A DNA stretch of 64,000 nucleotides from CAYNKA01 sp964397655 (GCA_964397655.1 CAYNKA010000018.1:1-64000), one strand, 5' to 3'; positions 16,391 through 25,394 are shown, counted from the stretch's first letter. Numbers and translations are program-made. Notes: generated from the sequence alone by a model not told the origin.

Positions 16391-16419
16391 TTGAACTACA
16401 GGATTAAGAGTGTTAAGAT
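16391..16419 (+). promoter_or_regulatory. Promoter of the restriction-modification operon, with inverted repeats
   Basis: TTGAAC (16391-16396), 17 bp, TAAGAT (16414-16419), about 20 bp before the nuclease ATG. TTAACA at 16385-16390 and TGTTAA at 16411-16416 are complementary and bracket the promoter, and CTTAA-ATCCT / AGGATTAAG form a second imperfect repeat. With no controller gene visible, self-control by the methylase or nuclease is possible. Confidence 0.55.
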
Positions 16420-16440
16420 CGTTGGAAATAAGGGGATGAT

Positions 16441-17040
16441 ATGCCGATAGATTTAATACCGGTTAAAATACGCGAAGATTATGAAATTCATGAGTGGAAA
16501 CATTCTATTGCAATTTTATCACAAGACTTCCCAAACGAATGGATTGATATACTTGACGTATTGAGCTCATTCAGATTGCAGAAATCTTGGATTACCGATC
16601 CTGGAGGGAGAAAGTCTAAAGTATCGGAACATATTGACAGTTTTCTCTACAAACGGGGTTGGATCGAGAAGGAATTTCAGACTCAAGTGGTAGTTGATGA
16701 TGTTTCAATGGTTACGCCTACTCATAAGGTCGATTGCTTCAAAAATAAAGTGGCTTTGGAAATCGAATGGAACAATAAAGATCCATTCTATGACCGAGAT
16801 TTGAATAACTTTCGTTTGCTTTTCGATCTACGTGCGATAAGCGTTGGAGTTATTATTACACGATGTGATGAACTCCAAGAGATCTTCAATGAATTAGGCA
16901 GAGGCGCATCCTACGGAGCCTCAACAACCCATATGAGTAAGCTTCTTCCAAGAATCGAAGGCGGAAGCGGCGCTGGATGCCCAATACTTGTATTCGGAAT
17001 AACAAGAAACCTCTATGATGGGGAGGAACACCATGGTTAA
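16441..17040 (+). CDS. BglII-family type II restriction endonuclease
   Basis: A 199-residue protein. KVDCFKNKVALEIEW gives D98-x8-E107-x-E109, matching the BglII active-site spacing (D84-x8-E93-x-Q95), with the last residue Glu in place of Gln. The surrounding HKVDC and EWNNKDPFYDRDLNNFR also fit this family. It would cut unmethylated DNA at a short palindrome; the target cannot be read from the sequence. The gene is AT-rich and its codon use differs sharply from its neighbours, pointing to recent acquisition. The methylase start overlaps its end by 8 bp, so the nuclease comes first in the operon. Confidence 0.82.
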   Translation: MPIDLIPVKIREDYEIHEWKHSIAILSQDFPNEWIDILDVLSSFRLQKSWITDPGGRKSKVSEHIDSFLYKRGWIEKEFQTQVVVDDVSMVTPTHKVDCFKNKVALEIEWNNKDPFYDRDLNNFRLLFDLRAISVGVIITRCDELQEIFNELGRGASYGASTTHMSKLLPRIEGGSGAGCPILVFGITRNLYDGEEHHG

Positions 17041-17710
17041 TCCTATAAATGATTTGATTAATCACGTTAATGGTAAAAAATACGGCACAATCCTTGCCGA
17101 TCCTCCTTGGCAGTTTAATAACAGAACCGGGAAAATGGCACCGGAACACAAGCGGCTGAATAGATATCCGACTATGGCTCTTGAAGATATATGTAGTCTC
17201 CCGGTTAATGATATTACATCCCCTATTGCGCATTTATATCTTTGGGTACCCAACGCTTTATTGCCTGATGGATTACGAGTAATGGAAGCATGGGGATTCA
17301 GATATAAAACGAATTTGATTTGGTACAAGATAAGAAAAGACGGAGGGCCTGATAGAAGAGGTGTAGGTTTTTATTTCAGGAATGTAACAGAGATGATTCT
17401 ATTCGGTATTAAAGGGAGAAATGCTAGAACTCTACAGCCCGGTAGATCGCAGGAAAATATTCTAATCTCTCAGAAAAGAGAACATAGCAGAAAGCCCGAC
17501 GAGCAATATCAATTAATAGAGGCGTGTAGTAGTGGTCCATTCTTAGAGTTGTTTGCCAGAGGACCCATTAGTGGGTGGGATGTTTGGGGAAATCAATCGG
17601 AGGATTATTCTCCCACATGGTCGACATATGCGAATCATTCTCAATCAGGAAAAAACCATAAAGAACAATTGGTCCTGCTAGAAAAAGAACGAAAGTTGAA
17701 AATTGTGTAA
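17033..17710 (+). CDS. MT-A70-family DNA adenine methyltransferase
   Basis: A 225-residue protein with the catalytic DPPW (residues 23-26 in ILADPPWQF), HLYLWVPNALLPDGL, the SAM-side segment FELFARG-like (FLELFARGPISGWDVWGN), and RREHSRKPDEQY-like EHSRKPDEQYQLIEA. MT-A70 enzymes make N6-methyladenine; several protect host DNA beside type II nucleases (MunI type). GGGAGG 6 bp before the ATG at 17033 decides the start over the ATG at 17015. It is the partner of the BglII-like nuclease. Together they form a 1.3-kb AT-rich cassette set between the ends of two converging host genes. Confidence 0.88.
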   Translation: MVNPINDLINHVNGKKYGTILADPPWQFNNRTGKMAPEHKRLNRYPTMALEDICSLPVNDITSPIAHLYLWVPNALLPDGLRVMEAWGFRYKTNLIWYKIRKDGGPDRRGVGFYFRNVTEMILFGIKGRNARTLQPGRSQENILISQKREHSRKPDEQYQLIEACSSGPFLELFARGPISGWDVWGNQSEDYSPTWSTYANHSQSGKNHKEQLVLLEKERKLKIV

Positions 17711-17732
17711 CTATTTCATTTTTATTGATTAA

Positions 17733-18695
17733 TCACCCCTTCCGGTGCGCGAGGCCGATGATCTCCCTCACCGACGAGAAGCCTTCCCTTTCCAGGTAAC
17801 GTCCTATCCCCTCGATCACGTTCTTCATGGTGAACGGGTCGATGAAGTTGAACATGCCGATCCCGAGACCGGTCGCCCCGGCGAGAAGAAACTCCACGGC
17901 GGACTCGGCCGAATCGATTCCGCCCATGCCGATGATGGGGATCTTCACAGTCTCGTAGGAGGAGTACACCGCCCAGACGGCGAGGGGCCTGATCGCCGGG
18001 CCGGAGAGGCCTCCCGTGACGTTGCCGAGGACCGGGCGCTTCTTCACGATGTCGATGGCCATGCCCTTGTAGGTGTTGATCATCGCGAGGGCGGATGCTC
18101 CGGCGTCTTCCGCGGCCTTGGCCATATCGGTGATGTCCGTGACCACGGGCGAGAGCTTCGCGATCACCGGGAGCTTCACCCGGGAGACGACTTCGGTGAT
18201 GACCCGCTTCAGGGTCTTCTCCTCCGTGGACCAGGGGATGCCTTCGGAGAGGTTCGGGCAGGAGAGATTGAGCTCGATCATGTCGGCCATGCCCGATTCC
18301 TCCACGAGGCGGGCGATGCGGCCCCATTCCTCGATCGTGGTGCCGGCGATGCTCACGATCACGGCCGGGCCGAGGCGCCTCATGGCCGGCAGCCTGTTCT
18401 TCAGGAAGTGGTCGATCCCTTCGCAGGGGATGCCGATGGAGTTGAGCATGCCGCAGGGCGTTTCCCAGATCCTCGGCGGAGGATTCCCCGGACGAGGATC
18501 GATGAAGACGGTCTTGTTCACGACCGCTCCGAGTTCCGACGCCGAGAAGAACTCCGCGTGGATGTCGTCCAGTTCGTAGGCGCCCGAGGCCGGCATGACC
18601 GGATTCGGGAGCTTCACCCCCGCGATCTCGACCGAGAGATCGGGTTTCGATGCGGCGGGGCCGCGTCCGGCGGGATTGCGTTCCGTTGCGCTCAT
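17733..18695 (-). CDS. pyrD: Dihydroorotate dehydrogenase B, catalytic subunit
   Basis: FMN enzyme of UMP synthesis, oxidising dihydroorotate to orotate. It is 320 residues: VEIAGVKLPNPVMPASGAY at the start, the active-site loop NLSCPNLSEG with the catalytic Cys of class 1, then LSPVVTDI, GGLSGPAIRPLA and the FMN phosphate site GMGGIDS. The Cys base plus the adjacent pyrK make it class 1B, which passes electrons to NAD+. The ATG at 18695 overlaps the pyrK stop as ATGA. Its 3' end lies 22 bp from the methylase gene, so the restriction cassette came in right at its terminus. Confidence 0.95.
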   Translation of the reverse strand: MSATERNPAGRGPAASKPDLSVEIAGVKLPNPVMPASGAYELDDIHAEFFSASELGAVVNKTVFIDPRPGNPPPRIWETPCGMLNSIGIPCEGIDHFLKNRLPAMRRLGPAVIVSIAGTTIEEWGRIARLVEESGMADMIELNLSCPNLSEGIPWSTEEKTLKRVITEVVSRVKLPVIAKLSPVVTDITDMAKAAEDAGASALAMINTYKGMAIDIVKKRPVLGNVTGGLSGPAIRPLAVWAVYSSYETVKIPIIGMGGIDSAESAVEFLLAGATGLGIGMFNFIDPFTMKNVIEGIGRYLEREGFSSVREIIGLAHRKG

Positions 18696-19483
18696 TCCAG
18701 CACCACCTCGGAGGCCCGGAAGACGGGGCCGTCCCTGCACACGAGAAAGTAGCCCTCTCCCTTTTCCTTCTTCACCGCGCAGCCGTGGCAATCGCCCAGG
18801 CCGCAGGCCATGAGTTCCTCGAGGAACACGAATCCTTCGACCGTGCCTTCCGCGTCCAGCCTTTTCACGTGGCGGGCGAACCTCCGGGATCCGCAGGTGT
18901 AGGCTCGGTCTATCTTGCCCTCGGCCGCGAGGCGGTCCAGGAGGTCGGTGCCGTTTCCGCGATACCCGTCCGATCCGTCGTCGGTGGCGACGAGGACCTC
19001 GGCGGAAAACCGTTCGAGAAGCTCGCGGCAGACGAGACGGTCCTTCCTCGACGCGGAAAGGATCGTGTACACGGGAACCTTTCTCCTGTAGGCGGCCTCG
19101 GCGAGCGATACCACCGCGGCAGCGCCGACGCCGCGCACGAGCAGGGCCGTTCCCCTGCCCGAGGCGTCCGCCGCGCCCTTGCCGAGGGGCCCGGTGACGA
19201 ATACGGGGGAACCGGGCTCGAGTCCACCCAGGATGGAGGTGCCCCGACCGCCGACCTTGATGCACAAGCTGAAGGATTCCTCCTTTTCGTCGGTGAGGAC
19301 GATGTCGAAGGGCCTCGGAAGGATCGGGTCGCGAGCGGGCCATCCGCGGATCATCGCGAACTGGCCGGGGAGGGCCGTCTTGGCGATCTCCGGTTCCTTG
19401 ATGACCAGATACACGTATCCCGGAGGATTCTCGTATCGGGCGAGGACCTCGGCTTTTCTATAAACGGGAGATGAGCACGACAT
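18692..19483 (-). CDS. pyrK: Dihydroorotate dehydrogenase B, electron-transfer subunit
   Basis: A 263-residue FAD/[2Fe-2S] protein of the ferredoxin-NADP reductase type. RPFDI near residue 60 is the flavin-binding region, GPLGKG and the VRGVGAAA loop lie in the FAD/NAD part, and the C-terminal CGLGDCHGCAVKK with a later Cys (FLVC) is the classical PyrK cluster motif. It carries electrons from PyrD to NAD+. It is the first gene of the pyrKD pair on the minus strand. The start ATG has only a modest ribosome site (AGGGA). I found no other pyr genes in the window. Confidence 0.94.
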   Translation of the reverse strand: MSCSSPVYRKAEVLARYENPPGYVYLVIKEPEIAKTALPGQFAMIRGWPARDPILPRPFDIVLTDEKEESFSLCIKVGGRGTSILGGLEPGSPVFVTGPLGKGAADASGRGTALLVRGVGAAAVVSLAEAAYRRKVPVYTILSASRKDRLVCRELLERFSAEVLVATDDGSDGYRGNGTDLLDRLAAEGKIDRAYTCGSRRFARHVKRLDAEGTVEGFVFLEELMACGLGDCHGCAVKKEKGEGYFLVCRDGPVFRASEVVLE

Positions 19484-19734
19484 AAGGAAATCCCTATAGC
19501 ATATTTTCGGGTTTTTGGAAACCTGAGATTGCCGGAATCCGAGATCGTCGGGACGTCCGGCGAAACCGCGGTTGTCAGGCCGCGTTCATGGTTCGGGCGG
19601 CCCCGTCCACGAGGCATCCTGTGCTGCGGCGGAGCGTTACGGTAGCATGCAACAATATTACGCGCCGCGCGAGGATTTCAACGAAGCGTCTCGCCGCATT
19701 TGCGCCCGAGGCGAAGCCGGGGTACACTGGAAGC

Positions 19735-20013
19735 GTGCTGAAACTGACGTTTCTCGCCAGGCTTCTTCCGCCGAGCGTCTGCGGCAATACCGCGCTCTAC
19801 AACCTCATCGTCGTGGCCGTCTGCGTTCTCGCCGCCGCCGTCCTCCTCGTACCGCTCGTACTCGCGGCGATGCTGGCGGCCTTCCTCGTTTCGGACAAGC
19901 TCAAGGCGGGGATGGCGGGAATGTCCATCATTCTGATTTTCGTTTCCGCCGCGGTATTCGCGGATCTCGTTTTTCTTGCCGTTCTTATTGCGAGAAACAT
20001 TCTATGGAAATGA
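19735..20013 (+). CDS. Small integral membrane protein
   Basis: A 92-residue protein from a GTG at 19735 with two strong hydrophobic segments (about 25-48, starting NLIVVAVCVLAAAVLLVPL, and about 60-85, MSIILIFVSAAVFADLVFLAV). TTGCGC-17 bp-TACACT ends 6 bp before the GTG, so the mRNA would be leaderless. A longer ORF starting at 19588 adds unlikely Arg/Thr-rich sequence that runs across the promoter. The function is unknown; it may be unrelated to the importer that follows. Confidence 0.55.
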   Translation: MLKLTFLARLLPPSVCGNTALYNLIVVAVCVLAAAVLLVPLVLAAMLAAFLVSDKLKAGMAGMSIILIFVSAAVFADLVFLAVLIARNILWK

Positions 20014-20066
20014 AGGTCATCCATTTCCAGGATGCGGAAAATCAGCGAGGTTTCATCCAATTTTTG

Positions 20067-20095
20067 TTGCGCGCGGAATTAAAACTAGGTATCAT
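20067..20095 (+). promoter_or_regulatory. Promoter of the DUF3798 importer operon with a long leader
   Basis: TTGCGC (20067-20072), 17 bp, TATCAT (20090-20095). The start site would be near 20102, leaving a leader of about 140 nt before the ATG. The leader begins with a perfect hairpin ATCGAG-GCCG-CTCGAT. No known riboswitch class was recognised. Confidence 0.5.
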
Positions 20096-20244
20096 GGTAC
20101 GTTCGAGGTGGTATCGAGGCCGCTCGATCCCGAAGGACGAAAATTCGAAACATCCGAATCCACGGTGTTCACGAATTCCATCCGAACGGAAGGGCGGCGG
20201 ACGAGAAATCTCGGCAGTTCTCAAATAAGGAAGAGGGGGTATTT

Positions 20245-21453
20245 ATGAAGAAATTGGCATTGGCCGCCTTGGCGGCGACGATGATGCTCTTCGCGGCCGG
20301 AGGTCTGACCGCCGAGGCGAAGTATCATATCGGCATCATCACCGGAACGGTTTCACAGTCCGAAGACGATCTTCGCGGAGCCGAGGCGATGATCAAGGAA
20401 TACGGCGACGTGAAGGACGGCGGGATGATCCAGCATCTGACCTACCCGGCGAACTTCATGGCCGAGCAGGAGACCACCATTTCGCAGATCGTCTCCCTGG
20501 CGAACGATCCCAAGATGAAGGCCATCATCATGAACCAGGCCGTCCCCGGGGCGACCGAAGGCTTCCGCCGGGTCCGCGAGATGAGGAAGGACATCCTTCT
20601 TCTCGCCGGCGTTCCCCAGGAAGATCCCATCGTCATCTGCTCCATCGCAGACCTCGTCATGAGGAACGACTTCGTGTCCGCAGGCTACCGGGTCATCTGG
20701 ACCGCGAAGCAGCTCGGCGCCAAGACCTTCGTCCACATCTCCTTCCCGCGCCACATGAGCGTCGAGACCCTCACCCGCCGCCGCATGATCTTCGAGCAGG
20801 CGTGCAAGGACCTCGGGATCAAGTGGGTCTTCGAGACCGCTCCGGACCCGACGAGCGACGTCGGAGTCGTCGGCGCCCAGCAGTTCATGCTCGAGAACGT
20901 TCCCCAGTGGGTGAAGAAATACGGCAAGGACACCGCCTTCTACGCCACGAACGACGCGCACACCGAACCGCTCATCAAGCAGATCGTCCAGTACGGCGGA
21001 ATCTTCGTGGAAGCAAGCCTTCCCTCCCCGCTCCTCGGATTCCCGGGAGCACTCGGCATCGACCTCAAGGCGGAGAAAGGCAACTTCCCGGCCATCATGA
21101 ACAAGATAGAGAACGTCATCAAGCAGAAAGGCGCCTCAGGCCGTCTCGGCACCTGGTCCTATTCCTTCGGCTACTGCGCCACCGCCGGGCTCACCCAGCA
21201 CGCGATCAACGTCATCGAGGGAAAATCGAAGATGCTCAACCTGCAGGACATCTTCAAGGCCTTCGGGAAGTACACCCCCGGGGCCAAGTGGGGCGGTTCC
21301 TGGTACGTGGACGCATCCACCGGCGCCAGGCTGAAGAACTTCCTCATGCTGCTTCAGGACACCTACATCTTCGGCAAGGGCTACATGAAGTCCGCCGACA
21401 TCGACGTTCCCGAAAAATACCTGAAGATCTCCTCCGGCCTCAAGAAGAAATAG
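20245..21453 (+). CDS. DUF3798 periplasmic substrate-binding protein
   Basis: A 402-residue protein with a Sec signal peptide (MKKLALAALAATMMLFAAGG, cleaved before EAKYHIG). The mature part is a two-lobed periplasmic-binding fold of the DUF3798 type: YHIGIITGTVSQSEDDL, AIIMNQAVPGATEGF, AFYATNDAHTEPL. It is the first gene of an importer with an RbsA-like ATPase and two permeases downstream. The ligand is unknown; the family sits beside sugar- and nucleoside-type ABC parts. AAGAGGGGG precedes the ATG. A terminator-like hairpin directly after it should leave more binding protein than transporter. Confidence 0.88.
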   Translation: MKKLALAALAATMMLFAAGGLTAEAKYHIGIITGTVSQSEDDLRGAEAMIKEYGDVKDGGMIQHLTYPANFMAEQETTISQIVSLANDPKMKAIIMNQAVPGATEGFRRVREMRKDILLLAGVPQEDPIVICSIADLVMRNDFVSAGYRVIWTAKQLGAKTFVHISFPRHMSVETLTRRRMIFEQACKDLGIKWVFETAPDPTSDVGVVGAQQFMLENVPQWVKKYGKDTAFYATNDAHTEPLIKQIVQYGGIFVEASLPSPLLGFPGALGIDLKAEKGNFPAIMNKIENVIKQKGASGRLGTWSYSFGYCATAGLTQHAINVIEGKSKMLNLQDIFKAFGKYTPGAKWGGSWYVDASTGARLKNFLMLLQDTYIFGKGYMKSADIDVPEKYLKISSGLKKK

Positions 21454-21465
21454 GGGGCTTTCGAG

Positions 21466-21502
21466 AAAAAAGAGGCCGTCCCGAAGGGCGGCCTCTTTCT
21501 TT
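21466..21502 (+). terminator. Partial terminator between binding protein and ATPase genes
   Basis: AGAGGCCG and CGGCCTCT form a stem around TCCCGAAGGG-type sequence, with AAAAAA before it and TTTCTTT after it. Its position inside the importer operon suggests partial read-through that lowers ATPase/permease expression. A second hairpin, CCGAAATC-GCGG-GATTTCGG followed by CGATTTTT, lies at 21578-21605. Confidence 0.75.
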
Positions 21503-21634
21503 GAGCGGCGGACGGCCCGATGCGGTCGCCGCTCGAAACGATCGATTCGGTCTTTCAGAAATCGTTCCGCAGAACCACCGAAATCGCGGGATTTCGGCGA
21601 TTTTTGAAATACCTGAAAGGGAGTGGCATAACAG

Positions 21635-23221
21635 ATGGAACCTATCCTAAGTCTTAACGGCATCGGAAAGGCCTACAACGGCACGCGGGTCCTCCAGGAC
21701 GTATCCTTCGACGTTCTGCCCGGCGAGATAGTCGGCCTCGTAGGGGAGAACGGCGCCGGCAAGACGACGCTCATGCGGATTCTCTTCGGAATGACCGTCA
21801 TCGCCGAAACCGGCGGCTACGAGGGAACGATCCGGTTCGCCGGCGGCGAAGTCAAATTCAAGAGTCCCTTCGAGGCCCTCGACGCCGGGCTCGGCATGGT
21901 TCACCAGGAGTTCTCCCTCATTCCGGGTTTCACCACCACGGAAAACATCCTGCTCAACCGCGAGGACCTGAAAAAGACGGTCCTCGTGGACGTCTTCGGC
22001 GACCGGTTGAGCGTGCTCGACCGAGCGGTCATGGAACGAAAGGCCCGCAAAGCCATCGAGCGCCTCGGCGTGCCCCTGGATCCGAACATGATCGTGAAGG
22101 AGATGCCGGTCGGGCACAAGCAGTTCACGGAGATCGCGCGCGAGCTCAATCGCGAAAACGTCAAGCTCCTCATTTTCGACGAACCGACTGCGGTACTCAC
22201 GGAAAGCGAGGCCGAGTCCCTGCTCAAGGCGCTCAAAATCCTCGCGGCGGAGGGGATAGCCATCGTGTTCATATCCCATCGTCTCCGCGAGGTTCTCGAG
22301 ATCTGCGACAAGATCGTGGTCCTTCGCGACGGAAAGCTCGTGAAGGAGCTTCAGGCCGCGGGGACCACCCTCCGCGAGGTCGCGGCGCTCATGGTGGGAA
22401 GGTCGCTGGAAGGAGCCGCCGCGGTCCGGGATAAGGCGGACCGTCCCGTCGGGAAACCCTACATCGAAGTCGAGGACCTCTGGGTCGACATGCCGGGCGA
22501 AACGGTGAGGAACGTCTCCTTTTCGGCCGCCGAGGGGGAGATCTTCGGCATCGGAGGTCTGGCAGGCCAGGGCAAGCTCGGCATCCCGAACGGTCTCATG
22601 GGCCTGTATCCCGCGGGCGGCACGCTGCGCGTGGGAGGCGAAGAGGTTCCGCTCAACGCCCCGCACGAGGCCCTCAAGGCGGGAATGGCCTTCGTTTCCG
22701 AGGACAGGCGCGGCGTGGGACTGCTCCTCGACGAGGGGATCGACTGGAACATCGCGTTCACGGCGATGCAGGTCAAAGGCACCGGCCTCCGATCCCTCCT
22801 GGGCGGGCTTTTCAAGTGGCGTTCGGACGCCGCGATGAAGGCCCTCGCGGAGGAGTACATAGCGGCGCTCGACATAAAGTGCACGAGCCACAGGCAGAGG
22901 GCGGGAAACCTCTCGGGCGGAAACCAGCAGAAGGTCTGTCTCGCCAAGGCCTTCGCGCTCGAACCCAGGCTCCTCTTCGTATCCGAGCCTACGCGGGGGA
23001 TCGACGTGGGCGCGAAACGCCTCGTTCTGGACACCCTGCGCCGCCGCAACCGCGAGAACGGGACCACCATCGTGATGATCTCGAGCGAACTCGAGGAGCT
23101 CAGGGCGATCTGCGACAGGATCGCGATCATCGACGAAGGCAGGGTCGCGGGCATACTTCCGCCCGAGGCCCCGATCGAAGACTTCGGGCTGCTCATGTCC
23201 GGGACCGTTGGAGTGAATTGA
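21635..23221 (+). CDS. ABC importer ATPase with two nucleotide-binding domains
   Basis: A 528-residue duplicated ATPase of the ribose/nucleoside (RbsA/YufO) type. The first domain has GENGAGKTT (Walker A, about residue 37), signature-like VGHKQFTEIAREL and LLIFDEPTAVLT (Walker B). The second has a degenerate Walker A (GLAGQGKLG), LSGGNQQKVCLAKAF and LLFVSEPTRGIDVG. One active and one degenerate site is usual for this family. It powers uptake with the two permeases that follow 2 bp downstream. Confidence 0.93.
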   Translation: MEPILSLNGIGKAYNGTRVLQDVSFDVLPGEIVGLVGENGAGKTTLMRILFGMTVIAETGGYEGTIRFAGGEVKFKSPFEALDAGLGMVHQEFSLIPGFTTTENILLNREDLKKTVLVDVFGDRLSVLDRAVMERKARKAIERLGVPLDPNMIVKEMPVGHKQFTEIARELNRENVKLLIFDEPTAVLTESEAESLLKALKILAAEGIAIVFISHRLREVLEICDKIVVLRDGKLVKELQAAGTTLREVAALMVGRSLEGAAAVRDKADRPVGKPYIEVEDLWVDMPGETVRNVSFSAAEGEIFGIGGLAGQGKLGIPNGLMGLYPAGGTLRVGGEEVPLNAPHEALKAGMAFVSEDRRGVGLLLDEGIDWNIAFTAMQVKGTGLRSLLGGLFKWRSDAAMKALAEEYIAALDIKCTSHRQRAGNLSGGNQQKVCLAKAFALEPRLLFVSEPTRGIDVGAKRLVLDTLRRRNRENGTTIVMISSELEELRAICDRIAIIDEGRVAGILPPEAPIEDFGLLMSGTVGVN

Positions 23222-23223
23222 TC

Positions 23224-24267
23224 ATGAATGCAGTAAAGAACTTCATTGCTGATTTCGGCCTCACGAGGATCATCATCGCGCTCTTCCTCGGGGCACTCTT
23301 CGCCTCGGCGCCCCTCGTCGGGGTGAGCGTTGCGAGTTCCTTGTCCAACACCGTAGCCCGTTTCGGCATGAACGGCATCATGGTCCTCGCCATGGTGCCG
23401 ATGATCCTTTCCGGCTGCGGGCTCAACTTCGGCCTTCCCCTCGGCGTCATCGCTGGCCTCCTCGGGGCGACGATAAGCATCGAAATGAATCTGACGGGGG
23501 CCGCGGGCTTCGCCGTCGCGATCGTCATCGCCCTCGCTTTCGCGGCGGCTTTCGGCTACGGCTACGGCAAACTTCTCAACCGCGTGAAAGGCGACGAAAT
23601 GATGATAGCGACCTACGTCGGATTCTCGTCGGTCATGTTCATGTGCATCGCGTGGATCGTTCTCCCCTACAAGCATCCGGTGATGATATGGGGCTTCGCC
23701 GGAGAGGGCCTCCGGACCACGATCTCGGTGGAGGCGTTCTGGTCGAAAATCCTGAGCGACTTCCTCGCGATCAAAGTGGGAGACGAATTCGTTTTCCCCA
23801 CCGGCATGATCCTCGTTTTCGTGCTCACGGCCGCCCTCGTCTGGTTCTTCCTCCACCTGAAGACGGGCACCGCAATGCGGGCCGCGGGTTCCAACCCGAC
23901 CTACGCCCGCGCCTCCGGAATCGACGTCGACAGGATGAGAACCATCAGCGTCGTGATGTCCACGATGCTCGGGGCCTTCGGCATCCTCGTGTACGAGCAG
24001 AGTTTCGGCTTCATCCAGCTCTACGAAGGTCCTTTTTCCATGGCCTTCCCCGCGGTGGCTGCGATCCTCATCGGGGGAGCGAGCGTCAACAAGGTGACCA
24101 TGGCGAACGTGTTCGTGGGGGCCTTTCTTTTCCAGGGCATCCTCACCATGACGCCGTCGGTCATAAACTCGGTTCTCAAGGCGGACATGTCCGAGGTCAT
24201 CCGCATCGTGATCTCGAACGGCATGATCCTTTACGCGCTCACCAGAAAGGCGAAGGTGGCGAAATGA
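23224..24267 (+). CDS. ABC importer permease 1 (sugar/nucleoside type)
   Basis: A 347-residue inner-membrane protein with 8-10 predicted transmembrane segments, of the BPD_transp_2 type (GCGLNFGLPLGVIAGLLGA and AAGSNPTYARASGID, the EAA-like coupling loop; AAILIGGASVNK near the end). The ATG at 23224 follows the ATPase stop by 2 bp; a much longer open frame upstream is a shadow inside the ATPase gene. It pairs with the next gene to form the heteromeric channel. Confidence 0.92.
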   Translation: MNAVKNFIADFGLTRIIIALFLGALFASAPLVGVSVASSLSNTVARFGMNGIMVLAMVPMILSGCGLNFGLPLGVIAGLLGATISIEMNLTGAAGFAVAIVIALAFAAAFGYGYGKLLNRVKGDEMMIATYVGFSSVMFMCIAWIVLPYKHPVMIWGFAGEGLRTTISVEAFWSKILSDFLAIKVGDEFVFPTGMILVFVLTAALVWFFLHLKTGTAMRAAGSNPTYARASGIDVDRMRTISVVMSTMLGAFGILVYEQSFGFIQLYEGPFSMAFPAVAAILIGGASVNKVTMANVFVGAFLFQGILTMTPSVINSVLKADMSEVIRIVISNGMILYALTRKAKVAK

Positions 24268-25394
24268 AAACGAAAATCAAACTCCTCTTCATCGACAATG
24301 CCGTCGTCTTCCTCTTCATCGCCATCATCGCGGCCGCCATCCCCTTCGCGGGAATGCCTCTTTCGTATCTGGCCCAGGAGGTCGTCACTCGGCTCGGCCG
24401 CAACTCCTTCCTGGTGCTCTCGCTCCTGCTTCCCATCATGGCGGGAATGGGTCTCAACTTCGGCATGGTTCTCGGCGCGATGGCCGGGCAGATCGGGCTC
24501 ATCCTCGTGACGAACTGGAACGTCATCGGCCTGCCCGGAGTCGGGCTCGCCATGATACTCTCCACGCCGATCGCCGTGTTCCTCGGCTGGATCTGCGGAT
24601 CGGTCCTGAACCGGGCGAAGGGCAAGGAGATGGTGACCGGCTACATCCTCGGCTTCTTCATGAACGGCATCTACCAGTTCCTCGTCCTCTATTCGATGGG
24701 AAGCTTGATTCCGATCCGGAATCCGGAGCTCCTCCTTTCGCGGGGATACGGCATCCGCAACGTCGTCAACCTGATCGGAATCAGGCAGTCGCTCGACCGG
24801 CTCCTCCAGCCCGAGGTATTCGGCCTCAAGATCCCGCTCGCGACGTTCCTGGTGATAGCCTCGATGTGCGCCTTCATCGTTTGGTTCCGCAAGACCAAGC
24901 TCGGCCAGGACATGAGGGCGGTAGGCCAGGACAGGGCTGTGGCCCTCGCGTCGGGGATCCCCGTCGAAAAGACCAGGATCGTCGCGATCATCATCTCGAC
25001 GGTGCTCGCCTGCTACGGCCAGATCATCTTCCTCCAGAACCTCGGGACCCTCAACACCTACAACTCGCACGAGCAGACCGGCATGTTCTCCATCGCGGCC
25101 CTCCTCATCGGCGGGGCTTCGGTCAGCAGGGCCTCGATTCCGAACGTGATCTTCGGCGTCATCCTCTTTCACCTGATGTTCATCGTCTCGCCGATGGCGG
25201 GAAAGAACCTCATCGGCTCGGCCCAGCTCGGCGAGTTCTTCCGCCAGTTCGTGAGCTACGGCATCATCGCCGTATCGCTCGTCCTGTTCGCATGGAAGCG
25301 CAAGGCCCACGCGACGGCGGCGAGGGCCGCCCTCCGGGGCGCAGCCTCGCCGACGACGGACGAAGAAAAGCCGTCAAAAGGAGGCGAAGCATGA
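24264..25394 (+). CDS. ABC importer permease 2 (sugar/nucleoside type)
   Basis: A 376-residue BPD_transp_2-type membrane protein, paralogous to permease 1 (GMGLNFGMVLGAMAGQIGL, AVGQDRAVALASGIPVEKT, ALLIGGASVSRAS). The start codon overlaps the stop of permease 1 as ATGA. The last 40 residues are a soluble, Ala/Lys/Glu-rich tail not seen in permease 1. Confidence 0.92.
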   Translation: MKTKIKLLFIDNAVVFLFIAIIAAAIPFAGMPLSYLAQEVVTRLGRNSFLVLSLLLPIMAGMGLNFGMVLGAMAGQIGLILVTNWNVIGLPGVGLAMILSTPIAVFLGWICGSVLNRAKGKEMVTGYILGFFMNGIYQFLVLYSMGSLIPIRNPELLLSRGYGIRNVVNLIGIRQSLDRLLQPEVFGLKIPLATFLVIASMCAFIVWFRKTKLGQDMRAVGQDRAVALASGIPVEKTRIVAIIISTVLACYGQIIFLQNLGTLNTYNSHEQTGMFSIAALLIGGASVSRASIPNVIFGVILFHLMFIVSPMAGKNLIGSAQLGEFFRQFVSYGIIAVSLVLFAWKRKAHATAARAALRGAASPTTDEEKPSKGGEA

